Shown here: positions 11,801 to 22,385 of the stretch, in pieces
Layout of the letters: each line of letters begins with the position of its first letter
Position numbering within the stretch: position 1 is the stretch's first letter
The notes under the pieces: model-generated
What the model was told of the DNA's origin: nothing
The model's database searches: none
What the model saw: only the letters and a program-made list of their open reading frames with translations
Translations under genes and position numbers: made by a program
Assembly: GCA_020726505.1 (NCBI GenBank)
Contig: JAHLEZ010000010.1
Coordinates: 1,240,001-1,304,000, forward strand
Source: Leptodontidium sp. MPI-SDFR-AT-0119
Taxonomy: Eukaryota; Ascomycota; Leotiomycetes; Helotiales; Leptodontidiaceae
Length of the DNA: 64,000 nucleotides
Direction: 5' to 3'

Positions 11801-12022
11801 GGACTCCAGAGGATCGGATATCTCGACCGAGTCATGCCACCCAGTGAGATATTCTCCAAGGACTTTGAACTCTAAATGTAGCTTCGCATAGAAAGGCTCC
11901 AGTTTGAGTCGCTCCCGAGCTGCTACGGCGGCTTTGCTGTTTCCAGTATAAAATATGGCAAGCTTCAGAAATTCGGGTGCAACTCTCGCCAAAAGCCGCA
12001 GAAGGTCTCCATCCATAGCCAT
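8877..12022 (-). CDS. Subtilisin-like serine protease with DUF7580-type N-terminal region (HET-Q2 type candidate)
   Basis: Predicted 975-residue intracellular protease. Exons are 12022-11756, 11641-11130, 11069-10007 and 9962-8877; the sum is a multiple of three. The third join uses a GC-AG intron (11129-11070), without which the frame breaks. Residues 1 to about 610 are helical and fungal-specific. They include QNWKCEGHN, FEIVFCSP...WQESEI, then LYRGPWLLKDLDKTRICFY and HPYPGILALGILLLQIELGR, which is the DUF7580 pattern found in many incompatibility-type proteins. The S8 domain follows with an intact triad: Asp in VAVLDTGLD (about 665), His in DGHGTHAT (about 709), oxyanion Asn in AAASNQGG (about 817) and Ser in SGTSTATPIAAG (about 886). 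No signal peptide is seen, so it is not a secreted proteinase. Its tail-to-tail position with the gasdermin-like gene argues that this is the activating partner, with the front half acting as sensor or regulator. Confidence 0.85.
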
Positions 12023-12374
12023 ACTGGATAGCTAAAATTGAGTGGAGGGGATGGATTCCTTGTGCTCTCGCCCAAGATCCATCCTGAGAAGATCTTAAGC
12101 GCCGCAAGGCTCAGGCTCATGCAAGCAGGATTCCATTCGTGTAACACTGCTTACGTGAGCAACTGAGAATACTTTGGATGCGTGATGCTGAGATTAATTT
12201 GAGCATCGCCACTACCCAAAGTAGGTGCCATCTTTGGGGAAGCGTGTATGGCGATCCCTATGCAGAATAGTTGCCTCACAAAACCTCGTATCAAAGTCCT
12301 CCCGAGGCATTCAGATTGAAAATTGGGTGGAGGTGGATCGTGGTATCCCTGACTGCTTGTGGCTCTCCAACGAT
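12023..12374. promoter_or_regulatory. Shared divergent promoter interval, protease / C2H2 protein
   Basis: About 350 nt separate the start codons of the protease (minus strand) and the zinc-finger protein (plus strand). A GTG-initiated upstream extension of the plus-strand frame exists but starts without ATG and lacks conserved content. Co-regulation of the two genes is possible. No specific binding site was identified. Confidence 0.45.
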
Positions 12375-15300
12375 ATGGCAGAGTACTCTGAGGATAAAGA
12401 AACGACGATATCAGAATGTACCATTGCATGCGTCCAGGCGTTCGAACGGTGTTTGGTAGATGAGTCCTCAGCAGAGCATGAAGCTGGCTGGATGGAGGAC
12501 CAGATGGTCAGATTCAATATATGGGCAAGTAACCTGGGAGCTTTGGCTCGTGGTCATGCGTCTGCCGACTACCGGCTGCGGGATGGAGATGAGGTTCGAA
12601 GTTTGATCCTACAACTGCTCAAGGCTATCTGTAGGAACTTGACGTTCAGTAAGTCTTGTTAACTACTGATCGAGTATATGGATTTCCTGACCGAGAGATC
12701 CTTAGCACTCAGTCATGAAGCCCCGGAGGGTGGATCGAAAGATATGCATGATGGTGGACCCGCTTCATCCGACGAAGACCATTCACCAACTCTATCCACA
12801 GCATCGTTTACATTCTCATCGGAATCTTCTTCAGATGACCGTTGCGTTGGCTCACTCCCAGCTCCAATTATTGAGGCTCGCCGAGAGGTAGAGGAGGCCA
12901 TTAGTCGGCTCAACAGACTGTCAACTTCTATCCGCAAGTCTGGTGTCCATTACCGAGATCTAAAAGCCATCTCATTTGTTGACATGGACCAAGATGGTAA
13001 CAATTTAACCGAGTACTATTCAGGCCTTTCGTTACTAGTCATGAACCACAAGTTCCCAAGTGCAGAACCGAATTTTCGCGAGTATGTGGCGGACTCGCTT
13101 GCTCGAAGACGAAATCAACATGCCTACCGCCGGAGGCACCAGAGAAAGTTAGCAGTCCGATATACGGATGAGAATCCAACACCTAGTGACCTTCACCCGA
13201 AACCGAGACCGCTGTCAACCGAAACTGCATCTAATCTCGAGCCATCAGCCAGGGATACCTTGCCGCGGGAGACGAGACCACTGTTATCCATTACTTCAGC
13301 ATCCCTCTTTGATCCGAAGACATTCAACACCAATCCACGATCAACGACGTCCAAAGCGCCCTCGACCGTTATTCTCGGGACTCCTTCGCAGGTTGCCACA
13401 CTCAACTTTCCACCAGAGCCAAAACTCGCTGGCCAAGACTACTTTCAGTGCCGGTATTGCTTTCTTCCATGTCCAGCAAAAGAAGCGAGGGGCAAAGCTT
13501 GGAAGTGAGCTATTCTTCTATCCATTGATGCCTTGCCGGTCTGGCTGTTGCTAATCCGAACTGCAGGAACCATGTCATGAGAGACATGGCACCATATATA
13601 TGCACCTTCCAGGGACAGAACTGCAGTAAAACGAATTGCTTCTTCCAGACGCTCTCGGAGTGGCTCACGCATATCCGATCAGAACATGCTGCACTTCAGT
13701 GGGAATGTGTTGCACCCGCCCATGACACACTCTTGTTTGACGACCTGGAAAAATACTCAGACCACATGAAACAAGAACACCAAGACATGTTTGCGGCCTC
13801 GCAGCTTCATACTCTTGCACAAAAGACTGCACGACCCGCGGCTGAGCCTTTCGAAATGTGTCCCTTTTGCAACATGATGCCAGATGATTTGGTCGACGAT
13901 AGTCATAATTCTGGTCACGATGTGGCTCAAAACGATTTGAAGACGCACATTGCACTTCACCTGCAATCACTCGCTCTGCTCAGCCTTTCCTGGCTCGACT
14001 ATGATCAGAGCGAAGCATCAAGTCAAAAGGACAGTGATCTCGCTTTGGCAAGCCAGACGGAAGAAGTGGAACTTCAAGATCCCCCAGACCCATCTGCTCA
14101 GGATTGGTCATGGTCGAGTGATCCGACGGAGGATTTTTCTCTGTTTGATACAGCGCACATTTTGCGCTCAGAGGATGACAATAGTGTAGCTGCAGAAGCA
14201 CACTCACTTGGAGGAGTAATGGAATGGGCCTTCATTCCTCGTTCGACGTATGAAATCGAGCTCGCTGAAGATGAACTCCTTGCTCCTTTTGTAGAGAGGT
14301 ATCGTCAACTCCAAGATATCAATCCTGGAGAATCGCTCCTTTCGAACTCGAAAGGATCCCCAGAAACTTTAGCAGATCTCGAAATCCCACCTAATTTACC
14401 TGAAGGGATTTCTCCTGAGTTGATAGCAGCGATCACGGAAAAGGTCAAACAGAATCGTAAGTAACATTTCAACTCATTGCCTCGTAAAGAGGAAATTGTC
14501 TGATGCCACCCAGTCATGGAGCAATTTAAAGCCACAGAAAAAATCACTTCGATAGAAAACATTGGAAAATTGAACGTACCTGACCTGGACTCGAATGAGC
14601 ATGAGTCATTCAAACAAGGACCCTCTGTTCGCCAAGAAGATACAAAAATGAATGATCTAATTAGCAAATGCTGGGGCACATTGTTTGATCCTGAGGGTAG
14701 ACCTACACAGAGATTGGGGCAGTTCCTTAGAGGTATTGCAAACAACTTGGTCAGTATCATTCCACTTGGAACACCGCACCAAACAGTGACTAAACCAACA
14801 ACAGATAGCAGAGTACTTTCCGAAAAACAGTCTTGTTGTCACCACGGACAAGATGGCAACATTCTATGCCACTTACGCATTAGACAGAGAGCCACATCCA
14901 CTCTTGTGTCAGTCTTCCTTAGCCTTCACGTCGATGTGCAACTTTCTCTAACTGTTTCCAAAGCAATCTTTCGAACCGGGGCGGACGAGCAGATATCTAA
15001 ACTATACCAAGATCTTGGTTGTCAGCATCATCTGCACCAAGTGAACGCAACTAGTGCACCGACAATGCCTGCATTGACGGCTGTAGGCTTCGCGTATTGG
15101 ATGACCATATCAATCATGGCGTATCCGGACGAAGAGTCAGAGCGACTTTCAAGAGTCCTCAACGCAGAACCAATAGAATCAGACGGGGTTTTGATCGATG
15201 ACAGGCCTGAGCGCCTCCCCAAGATCTTACCTCGTCTGTTGCTACCAGGGAAAGAGGACAGGTCTTCTAAAAGAGTGCTCGATGCAGCAATAGAAGCCTT

Positions 15301-15472
15301 ATTTGATAGCTTAGGGAGGAGAAATGTTGGATCGGACAGGAGACAAGCACCCAAACGCGCACCCCCAGCAAAAGACATCAAAGAGTCCAGAGCGAGGAGG
15401 CCCCCGAGTCCTATATTTAAGTCTGCCACTGGCCGTGATATTTTCGAGCGAAGTAGTAAACGGACAACCTAA
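12375..15472 (+). CDS. C2H2-type zinc-finger protein of a fungal defence-associated family
   Basis: Predicted 936 residues from exons 12375-12648, 12706-13504, 13567-14456, 14514-14749, 14805-14907 and 14964-15472, all in frame. The N-terminal helical part (ECTIACVQAFERCL, RFNIWASNLGALARG, LILQLLKAI) is the usual opening of a large ascomycete family in incompatibility-type loci. A Ser/Pro-rich linker leads to Cys/His clusters from about residue 340: FQCRYCFLPCPA, APYICTFQGQNC, WLTHIRSEHAAL, DHMKQEHQD and EMCPFCNM...HIALHLQSLALL. The C-terminal domain carries LFDPEGRPTQRLGQFLRGIA, then after two short introns VVTTDKMATFYATYAL and SKLYQDLGCQHHL. The last two introns were placed because they restore these conserved segments. 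Enzymatic function is unknown. It may act as a partner or sensor for the neighbouring protease; that is inference from position. Confidence 0.75.
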
Positions 15473-16175
15473 GCAGAAAGCAAATGACGATGCTTCTTCC
15501 AACTCGTACTTCTTGAATAGCCTTGCCGAAGCACCAGTGACTAGGTGATTGACTTTCGGTCGGCTCTTCACAGGAAACAAAGCTGGAGAGTGTATTTCGG
15601 AGGCTCAGATAGCCATCGACGTTGAAATTTTTCGTGAGAAACACCCTGGACTTGTGGATATGAAGATGGTTGGTAACGATCGCGTGAGGACTTCTACGCC
15701 AAGCCTAATTAGCGCTAGGTCAGCCAATTCACCACGATTGGACTAGTACATACAATATCGTGCGATAATTAAAGCGATGCGCAAAGGTCAAGCCAGTACA
15801 TGTTATTCATAGGTAGGAGATGTGATAATTAAAAATCGCAAAAATGGACACTTTTTGTAATTCAGAAACGTAACCTAAACATAATACTTAATAATTGTAA
15901 CTTTTTTATTAGTATGTCGCATAATTAATCAAAAATAATTAATTCAATCACCTTTTAATCATATTGGTATTTCAAATTCACTTCTTCGTCCCTTTGAGTC
16001 ATGCGCTTTTCCCTTAATAAGTTCTTAGATTCTTAAATTTAATGCGATTCCTGGAATAACCTATGAGAATGCGACTTCAAAACGTCGTTTACAATTCTAA
16101 CTAAAACTCAACTCAAACGCGCTAGCTTATCGGCTCCACTCAGCCATAATAATACGGCGGACGTAAGCGCAAATA
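15473..16175. other. AT-rich intergenic stretch
   Basis: From about 15770 to 16130 the sequence becomes strongly A/T-rich, with repeated TAATTA and AATAAT words and few CpG sites, unlike both neighbours. It resembles a small relic of repeat-induced mutation, or simply an AT-rich spacer. No coding region was seen; the last 50 nt should be the leader of the next gene. Confidence 0.55.
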
Positions 16176-18656
16176 ATGGCGAGCGACGACGACGTCGCCG
16201 CGCAACAGCGACCTCCTCCTGTTCCCTCTTTTAATTCAACGACCGACGCGCCTGCCTCCCCAACGTCTGGGGCATCTCTGGAAGTATCAGGAGAATCGTC
16301 TGCATTTATCGCATTTGTTCGCCCGTTCCGAGAGCGTGCCGACATCGTGCAGCCCCTGAAGTGGCCGGCCAAATGCAACAATTCCTCTTATAATCCGTGA
16401 GTTCATTTTTAATTTTCGCGGCGTACGGACCAGGCCTCAGGTTACGCATTTTCCCACCCTTCCAAGATTATTTGTCTGGAGTGCTAGAGCCCTTCCTGCC
16501 TGCCACAACACTCTTTATTCTGAGCGTTGCAGATCTACGGCATGTTCGGGATTCTGGCTTTTATTCTGAGTGCTTATTTCTTCTTTTTTGATTTGGGGAC
16601 TAATTATGGTGATTTTTACAGAAATACCATTGCACGTGATGTGCTACTTGCTGTAGGTCAACATCCAGATCGGCCTGGTCTCAACCACCACCTCCTTGGA
16701 CTGAAGGACCACTTCAAATACGTGGACGATAACTCTGACCTGAGTACGTTGCGTTGGGATCTTATAAACCCGGGAGCTTTTGCTTTGAAGCAGGCAAATA
16801 TGCCACCAATATATGGTTATCAAAATGCTGATGTTGGGAACTATCGATCTCCTTTTGGCACTGGACCTGGAAGCACGTCGTCTAGTGGATCTGGAGGTGT
16901 TCATCAATCTTCTGGGTACTCGTTAAATGCTCAAGGGGAGGCTTCCAGTAGACCTATGTACCATGGGAGCATGATCCACTCTCACCCGGAGTCAATTCGA
17001 CCACAAGGTTATTCAACCCCCTATACTTCTGTAGGAAATGGTACGGGAACATATGGTCTGTCACATCGGCCAAGTTTTTCTGGTTCTCATGGTCAGAGTT
17101 CTACGCAACCTAAATCGACTACGGCGCCAAGAACAATCCTTTCGCCTTCCCCTGAGCCGATCTCGCGTAGATCCGAAAACAATCTAGACAACCCTAATTC
17201 TCATAGTCACGGCGGAACTTCATCTAGTGGCTATGGAAGTCAATGGCCCGCTCAACCACAAAGCGGTAGTTCATCTAGCAGGTTCGGATACCCTCCAAAG
17301 CCCATCCCTTCAACCTCTCAAAGCCAAGGAGGAAGCTCTTCCATAAATCATGGACTTCCTCAGGGCTCTATTCCTTCCCCAGTCAAAGCACCTTTTCGAG
17401 CTTCTGCAAACCTAGCACGCCGCCCATCCCTCCACCAGCCTCAATACCGGCAAAGCAACCTTCAATTTTCCAGCACTGCAAATCCAGCAGCCTCGCCTCG
17501 GTCAAGCTTGCAGGTAGTCGTACCAACGAGTCCTGCTAAGTTCTACGGCAAGACCCATTCCATGACAGAAGCCCGACCCTACCTCTCTGATGGTACATCA
17601 TCCTCTCCTAGACGAGGTAGACCACCCAAGGGATTAGAACCAAGACCAATAAATACCCTACCTAAGAAGCGAGGCCGTCCCTTCGCCAACAAAGTTCCCG
17701 TAGAACAGACACCCAAGAAGCGAGGCAGGCCATTCAAAACAGTCGAATCGGAACTGAAAGCCAAAGCGAGAGCTAGCTCTAGCGGTACCAGCACACCTAC
17801 CACACAAAAGAAGAAAGGCCGGCCGTTCAAAGTCCGACACCAGCTCTTCATCGCCCAGCCCCTGCCCGAGTTTCACCCCTTCAAGTGTGAATGGAAGGGC
17901 TGTGAAGCCGAGCTGCATAATCTGGAGACGCTGCGTCTGCATCTCCATATCGTGCATAAGAAGCGAGTCGAGGGAAAGGTACCATGTCTCTGGGCGAAAT
18001 GCGGAGCCAAGAAAGTCGTCGAGGGAGAAGATGGCGAGAAGAAAATCATCGATGACCATCCTCGATTCGCGAGTAGGCAGGCGTGGAAGGATCATTTGGA
18101 GGTGAGGCATCTTATTCCATTTTCGTGGCATATGGGTGATGGACCCAAGGGGACCGATCTGTGTAAGTTTTGTCTATCCTCTTCCTTTAGCTCTTTAGCT
18201 CTAGCTCCACAGTTCCAAAACCAGCGCTAACGTAACTAAACAGCCGGCAAACCAAGAGGTATCATCAACCCCCTCTGGCTCAACGATGAAAACGGCAACG
18301 AAGTAACGCCGTCCGTCAATGGCCAAGCACTAGAAGAAGGCCGCGCAAGCGACCTCAACAAGAAACGCTTCCGGAAGATGAAAGGCATGAATATCTTCAA
18401 GGAGAAGGCGGAGAAGGCGGAGAAGAAGAAGGATATGAAGGCTATGAAGGGTATGGGTGGTGGTATGGGGATGTTGCCGCCTCAGGTTTCGAGCGATGAT
18501 GAGGATGAGGATACGGGTGCTGATGAAGTTGAGCCTGAAGCTGAGGATGAGGGTGATGTCGATAGCGAAGTATTAGAGGAGCGGCGAGGAGGCAAGAGGC
18601 AGGTTGTGCGCCTGGATGATGACGATGATATGGATAGTGATGGAGAGAGGAGATGA
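16176..18656 (+). CDS. AT-hook and C2H2 zinc-finger DNA-binding protein
   Basis: Predicted 724-residue nuclear protein from exons 16176-16396, 16622-18162 and 18244-18656. The 225-nt first intron is supported because it joins KCNNSSYNP to NTIARDVLLAVGQHPDRPG in frame and removes an unrelated hydrophobic frame. Residues 75-130 are a conserved-looking segment (LNHHLLGLKDHFKYVDD, LSTLRWDLINPG). A long Ser/Gly/Gln-rich disordered region follows. Four AT-hook-like cores occur near 17610-17830: RRGRPPK, KKRGRPF twice and KKKGRPF. Two C2H2 fingers follow (FKCEWKGCEAEL...HLHIVH and PCLWAKCGAKK...WKDHLEVRH). The tail is basic and then strongly acidic. It probably binds AT-rich DNA as a transcription or chromatin factor. 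Its targets cannot be told. Confidence 0.85.
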
Positions 18657-19567
18657 GGATATAGACGACGATAGCGACGTGTAGATGGTAGGTCCGTGAG
18701 GAAATTCCTCTCGCCGCGATACTGTATTATTCCATTTCTACTGCTGCTACTTTCTATGGGTTATACGTAAAAGCGAAGGTTTCGTGGGCTTGGGTTGGGT
18801 TGGCATGGCATTCATTGCATGGCGCGCTGGAGTTCTTTGTATTGGTGGTGCAGCTTATTTGCATGCTTTGCGTGCGAGGAGTGCTTGCTGCAAACACTTC
18901 CGTATGAGAAAAGAGATTCTCTTAATGCTACGAATGGGAGGGATGTACACGGAAGGAAGGATGGATGGACAGGTAGATGATGGATGGGAGAATGTTGATA
19001 TGGAGAGGTGCTTGGATTGTATGTATTATACCAATAGCTGTTGGCCGAGGCGGAGACGGTGGCCTGAATGAAACCAGCATGAAGTGTAATTTTCGTGGAA
19101 GTCTGATATTCGGTAAATTCATCAAGTGATTAAAGAGGTTCACCTAAGGAGACCCCGCCGGGTAGGCTGAATGTGAAGATGCCTGCCTACCTTGGTAGGC
19201 GACTCGTATCGGATGAAGATCTTGGAAGTGGGGGTAGACAGAAAAAGCTGTCTAATGATAACGAATTGCTCGGGCTAGATGTAATTCTGTATCAGTAGGT
19301 GCATCTAGATACATCTCCGCCTGTCTTTATTCTTGCAAGTAGATCTAGTCTTCCCGTTTTACTTAATACGAATCTAAACAGAATACATATACCATCCCGA
19401 CATCCCGTCATTATATTTATTCCACCGTCTGAAAACGCCAGATCCTCAGACCATGTTACTATATCTCATCGCACCTTAGTAAGCCGTCTAGATGTTCCTC
19501 GTAGCTTGTTCCTGCCCCTCGTCTACCCCACCAACCCTCACACTCGCTTCGAAGCTTCAAGACGTCT
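18657..19567. other. Interval between convergent genes, no gene seen
   Basis: About 900 nt containing the 3' UTRs of the flanking genes. Reading frames at 18784-19071 and 19299-19973 lack coding character or are antisense to the polyketide synthase. No repeat or RNA gene was recognised. Confidence 0.5.
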
Positions 19568-21102
19568 TCAATCCAATTCAACACCATTCAGAGCCTCGCT
19601 CAAAGAATCGCCTTGCTCCGGCACTTCCGGATGCACATTACTCAACTTCTCATTAAGTTGCGTTCCCTTCTCTTTCGCATCCCTGATATCCGCATCTGTT
19701 TCTTCAGCCTCCCCTTCGCTTCTCGACCCTTCACTCTCCGTCTCTGGCGGGGTAGCTTCTCCAGTCGTAACCAGCGTTCTTCGCACATGGTTTAAATTCC
19801 TCTTCAGCATACACATCTCGATCGCAATACCTGGACCAAATGCGCATCCGACCACAAAATCCTTGACTTTGCCACCAGGCGCTATCTCATCCATGTCCTT
19901 TTGTCGCAGGCGATCCATGACTGATATTATGGTCGCGGAGGATGAGTTGCCGTGGTTGATGTATGTGTCGTAGCTTGCGCGCATGTGCTCAGCCGAGATG
20001 GACATTGCGCGCTCAACACCAGAGAGGATCGTGGCGCCTCCTGGATGGAGAGCCCAGTCGAAATCGGAGGCGTTCTTGTAGTTTGGAGGGAGGTTTGGGA
20101 GGGTCGAGAGGAGGTCTGTGAAAGTTGGTGATACGGCTGCACCAGCGAGTTTGGGAACTCGAGGGGAGAGAACGACTTTCCAACCTGTTAATAAGGTCTG
20201 TTAGTATTGGCTTCCGGGGCCAGGGAATTTGCTGGGGAACTGGGCTTCCTACCTAATGGATCGACGTCAAACCCCAAGTCCTGCTCGGTATCAGGAATCA
20301 TCCTGTGGTCCCACCCAAGCAACTCGTACACAGGCTCTGCATCCTCACCACCTATCCCATTACTCAGTACGAGCGAGCTCGCACAATCGCTGAAAAGCGT
20401 AACACCAATTCTTGTTTCCTGGAGCTCATTCACACTATCCAATTCGCTCCTCACCAACAAACTACTAATCTCCAGCGCAATAACTAGCACTCTCGCTTTC
20501 CTCCCACGGAAGCTGCTTCCAAGCGCCAAGTTGGCCGCAGTTCTCAGACTTGCAAGACCCCCACTGCATCCAATTCCATGCAGCAGTACTTTCTCCACCG
20601 GTTGTGTTATGCCCAATCCTTTGCAAACGTAGTGGTCGAAGCCGGGATTCGCGCTGTTCGTACAAGTGGTCGAGACTACATGCGTGATATCTGCGGGCGA
20701 GAGCTGTGCTTCGTGGAGGGCTTTACGAGCAGCGGTCACGGCAAGCGCGACGCCGTCCTTGAGGAAGACTTCGCAAAGCTCCGTGATGGTAGGTGCGCGG
20801 TCCATGTTCGCCATAGGGTGGTCTACTGTGCCGATTGCAGAACGGCTGTCGATTCCTGTGTAGTTGTTTATGGCGCGGACTTTGGCCATGCTGGCGGGTG
20901 TCAGTTATGTCTTTCTGCATCTGTTTCTGTAGGTGTGAGGGACCTACGCTGGCGTATCTGGATAGTGACGTTTGCACAGGGTGTCCAAAGCTTCTGGATA
21001 GAGCTGGTACGGAGGATATTCCACTCCTAATCCTGTGATTGAGAGATTGAGCTCTCCAAACTTGTCGGCTGACCCATTGAAAGTGTCTCGAGAAGGCGAC
21101 AT
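19568..21102 (-). CDS. Type III polyketide synthase (chalcone-synthase-like)
   Basis: Homodimeric thiolase-fold enzyme that condenses malonyl-CoA units onto an acyl-CoA starter to make pyrones, resorcinols or similar aromatics. Exons are 21102-20948, 20890-20253 and 20184-19568, giving 469 residues. The catalytic triad is complete: Cys about 160 in LLHGIGCSGGLA, His about 311 in WALHPGGATIL and Asn about 344 in INHGNSSSATI. The N-terminal part includes ITGLGVEYPPYQL and INNYTGIDSRSAIG. After the core (KDFVVGCAFGPGIAIEMCMLKR) there is an extra tail of about 75 residues rich in Glu, Ser and Thr, longer than in plant chalcone synthases. Fungal homologues are often fatty-acyl-primed, but the starter cannot be read here. 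No tailoring enzyme, transporter or regulator typical of a cluster adjoins it, apart from the DNA-binding protein upstream. Confidence 0.93.
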
Positions 21103-22307
21103 GAATGCGGTAGATTTCTGCGATCCGGCTACAGATCGATTTTTGTTTGTGAAGCTGTACAAGACTCTGCCAGAGATTTCAGTTGTATATGGGGTGTGTA
21201 AAATGAATGTCAAGCACAGTGGGATGGTCTCGTGCAATTAAGTGGTTGAACAGCTGATAGTGCCGAGGCTCGAAGGCTATGATTCCAGGATGAGAAGTTA
21301 ACAGTTCGAGCTCTTCGAGAGCGGGTCGTCCGCAGTGGAGTGACTGTGGAGAGGTTGGTCCAATATCCAATATCCAGTCCCGGAGGCGGTCGAATATGGA
21401 GGGGTTGATTACAACGAGTGTAGCTTGAGTGGTGGAAGAAAACGACAAGTAGTTGGAGAACCAAGGCAGAAGTAGTGCAGGAAGAGCAAATTAGTACCAC
21501 ACACAGATCCTGTTTTCTCTTTCTGTCTCTGTCTTTGCTTGCAAGCAATTGGATACACCCTGGGGGCAGTTCCTCAACAAAAATCAATTGAGCAAGAAAC
21601 GAGTGAACATGACCAGAACTCGCGACAGCGGCTGTAACGAAAAGCAGCGGGATGGGGAATGTCACTGGCGAGTTTGGACCCGGGTTCTTGATTGCAGGGA
21701 TGGAGTGCACCTGCAGCGGCCAAGGCACGGTTAGTGATACTGTATGCGAGACCCTGGGGCGTGCAGCAACGACTCTGACGAAGATTATGTCATCACGAAA
21801 ATGCTGCTGGCACATTTTACGAACTTAAAATCTGGGAATATAAAATGGGGATGTATTGCATCGAAATAGAAGATTTTTTATTTAGTTGTTTCCTCTTTTC
21901 TCCAGGTTATTGATATTGACATTGCTGACTGAGGCGAGACCCAGCTCTAGGAGATTTTCTGGCAGTGACATCTCGCCACTAGCAATCTGACCGATGATCA
22001 ACAGGTCCAGTTTTAGTCCCAAGCTGCCGGGGTCCGAAATAGCTCGCTAGCTTCTGCTCGCATTCGAATGCGGTCGTTACAGATATCGTCGTCATAGAAT
22101 CCTTTCACATCTCTTTTTTTCACGTCTTGCAATTGCCTCCCGAGACCCCCGAAGAATACTCGAATGAGTCCAAGCTCGGAATTTAAATCTCCAATTACAG
22201 CTAAACACACGAGACATGGATTACAAAATCTCGTCAGATGCCTCGACATTAGGCCAAAGCTCGAACAGGAAGCACCAAACCTCCTCCAGCCGCAGCAATA
22301 GTTCTCT
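21103..22307. other. Promoter side of the polyketide synthase, no other gene seen
   Basis: About 1.2 kb. A 201-codon minus-strand frame (21210-21815) has biased, non-protein-like composition and no recognisable motif. The interval should contain the synthase promoter. Nothing else was identified. Confidence 0.5.
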
Positions 22308-22385
22308 CCTCAATAGCTGACCTCAATAGCTGACCTCAATAGCTGACCTCAATAGCTGACCTCAATAGCTGACCTCAATAGCTCC
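22308..22385. repeat. 13-bp minisatellite, six copies
   Basis: Six head-to-tail units, plus-strand CCTCAATAGCTGA, from 22308 to 22385; five are essentially perfect and the last ends in CTCC. The array overlaps the final codons and stop codon of the ankyrin gene on the minus strand and continues past the stop. Confidence 0.95.

Noticed and set aside
12225..12374. 50-codon N-terminal extension of the zinc-finger gene
   Set aside because: Starts with GTG, not ATG, and has no family-like sequence; ATG at 12375 fits the family opening.
14305..14760. 151-codon minus-strand frame inside the zinc-finger gene
   Set aside because: Antisense shadow of conserved plus-strand exons, without motifs.
16397..16621. 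Hydrophobic plus-strand frame (GILAFILSAYFFFF)
   Set aside because: Lies within an intron whose removal joins conserved segments in frame.
18784..19071. 95-codon plus-strand frame
   Set aside because: Gly/Trp/Met-biased 3' UTR sequence with no recognisable domain.
19299..19973. 224-codon plus-strand frame
   Set aside because: Antisense to the acidic tail and core of the polyketide synthase.
16176..21102. Secondary-metabolite cluster around the type III polyketide synthase
   Set aside because: No tailoring enzyme or transporter adjoins; the DNA-binding neighbour looks like a general chromatin factor.
21210..21815. 201-codon minus-strand frame upstream of the polyketide synthase
   Set aside because: Ser/Val-biased, no motif, no ATG in good context; likely promoter sequence.
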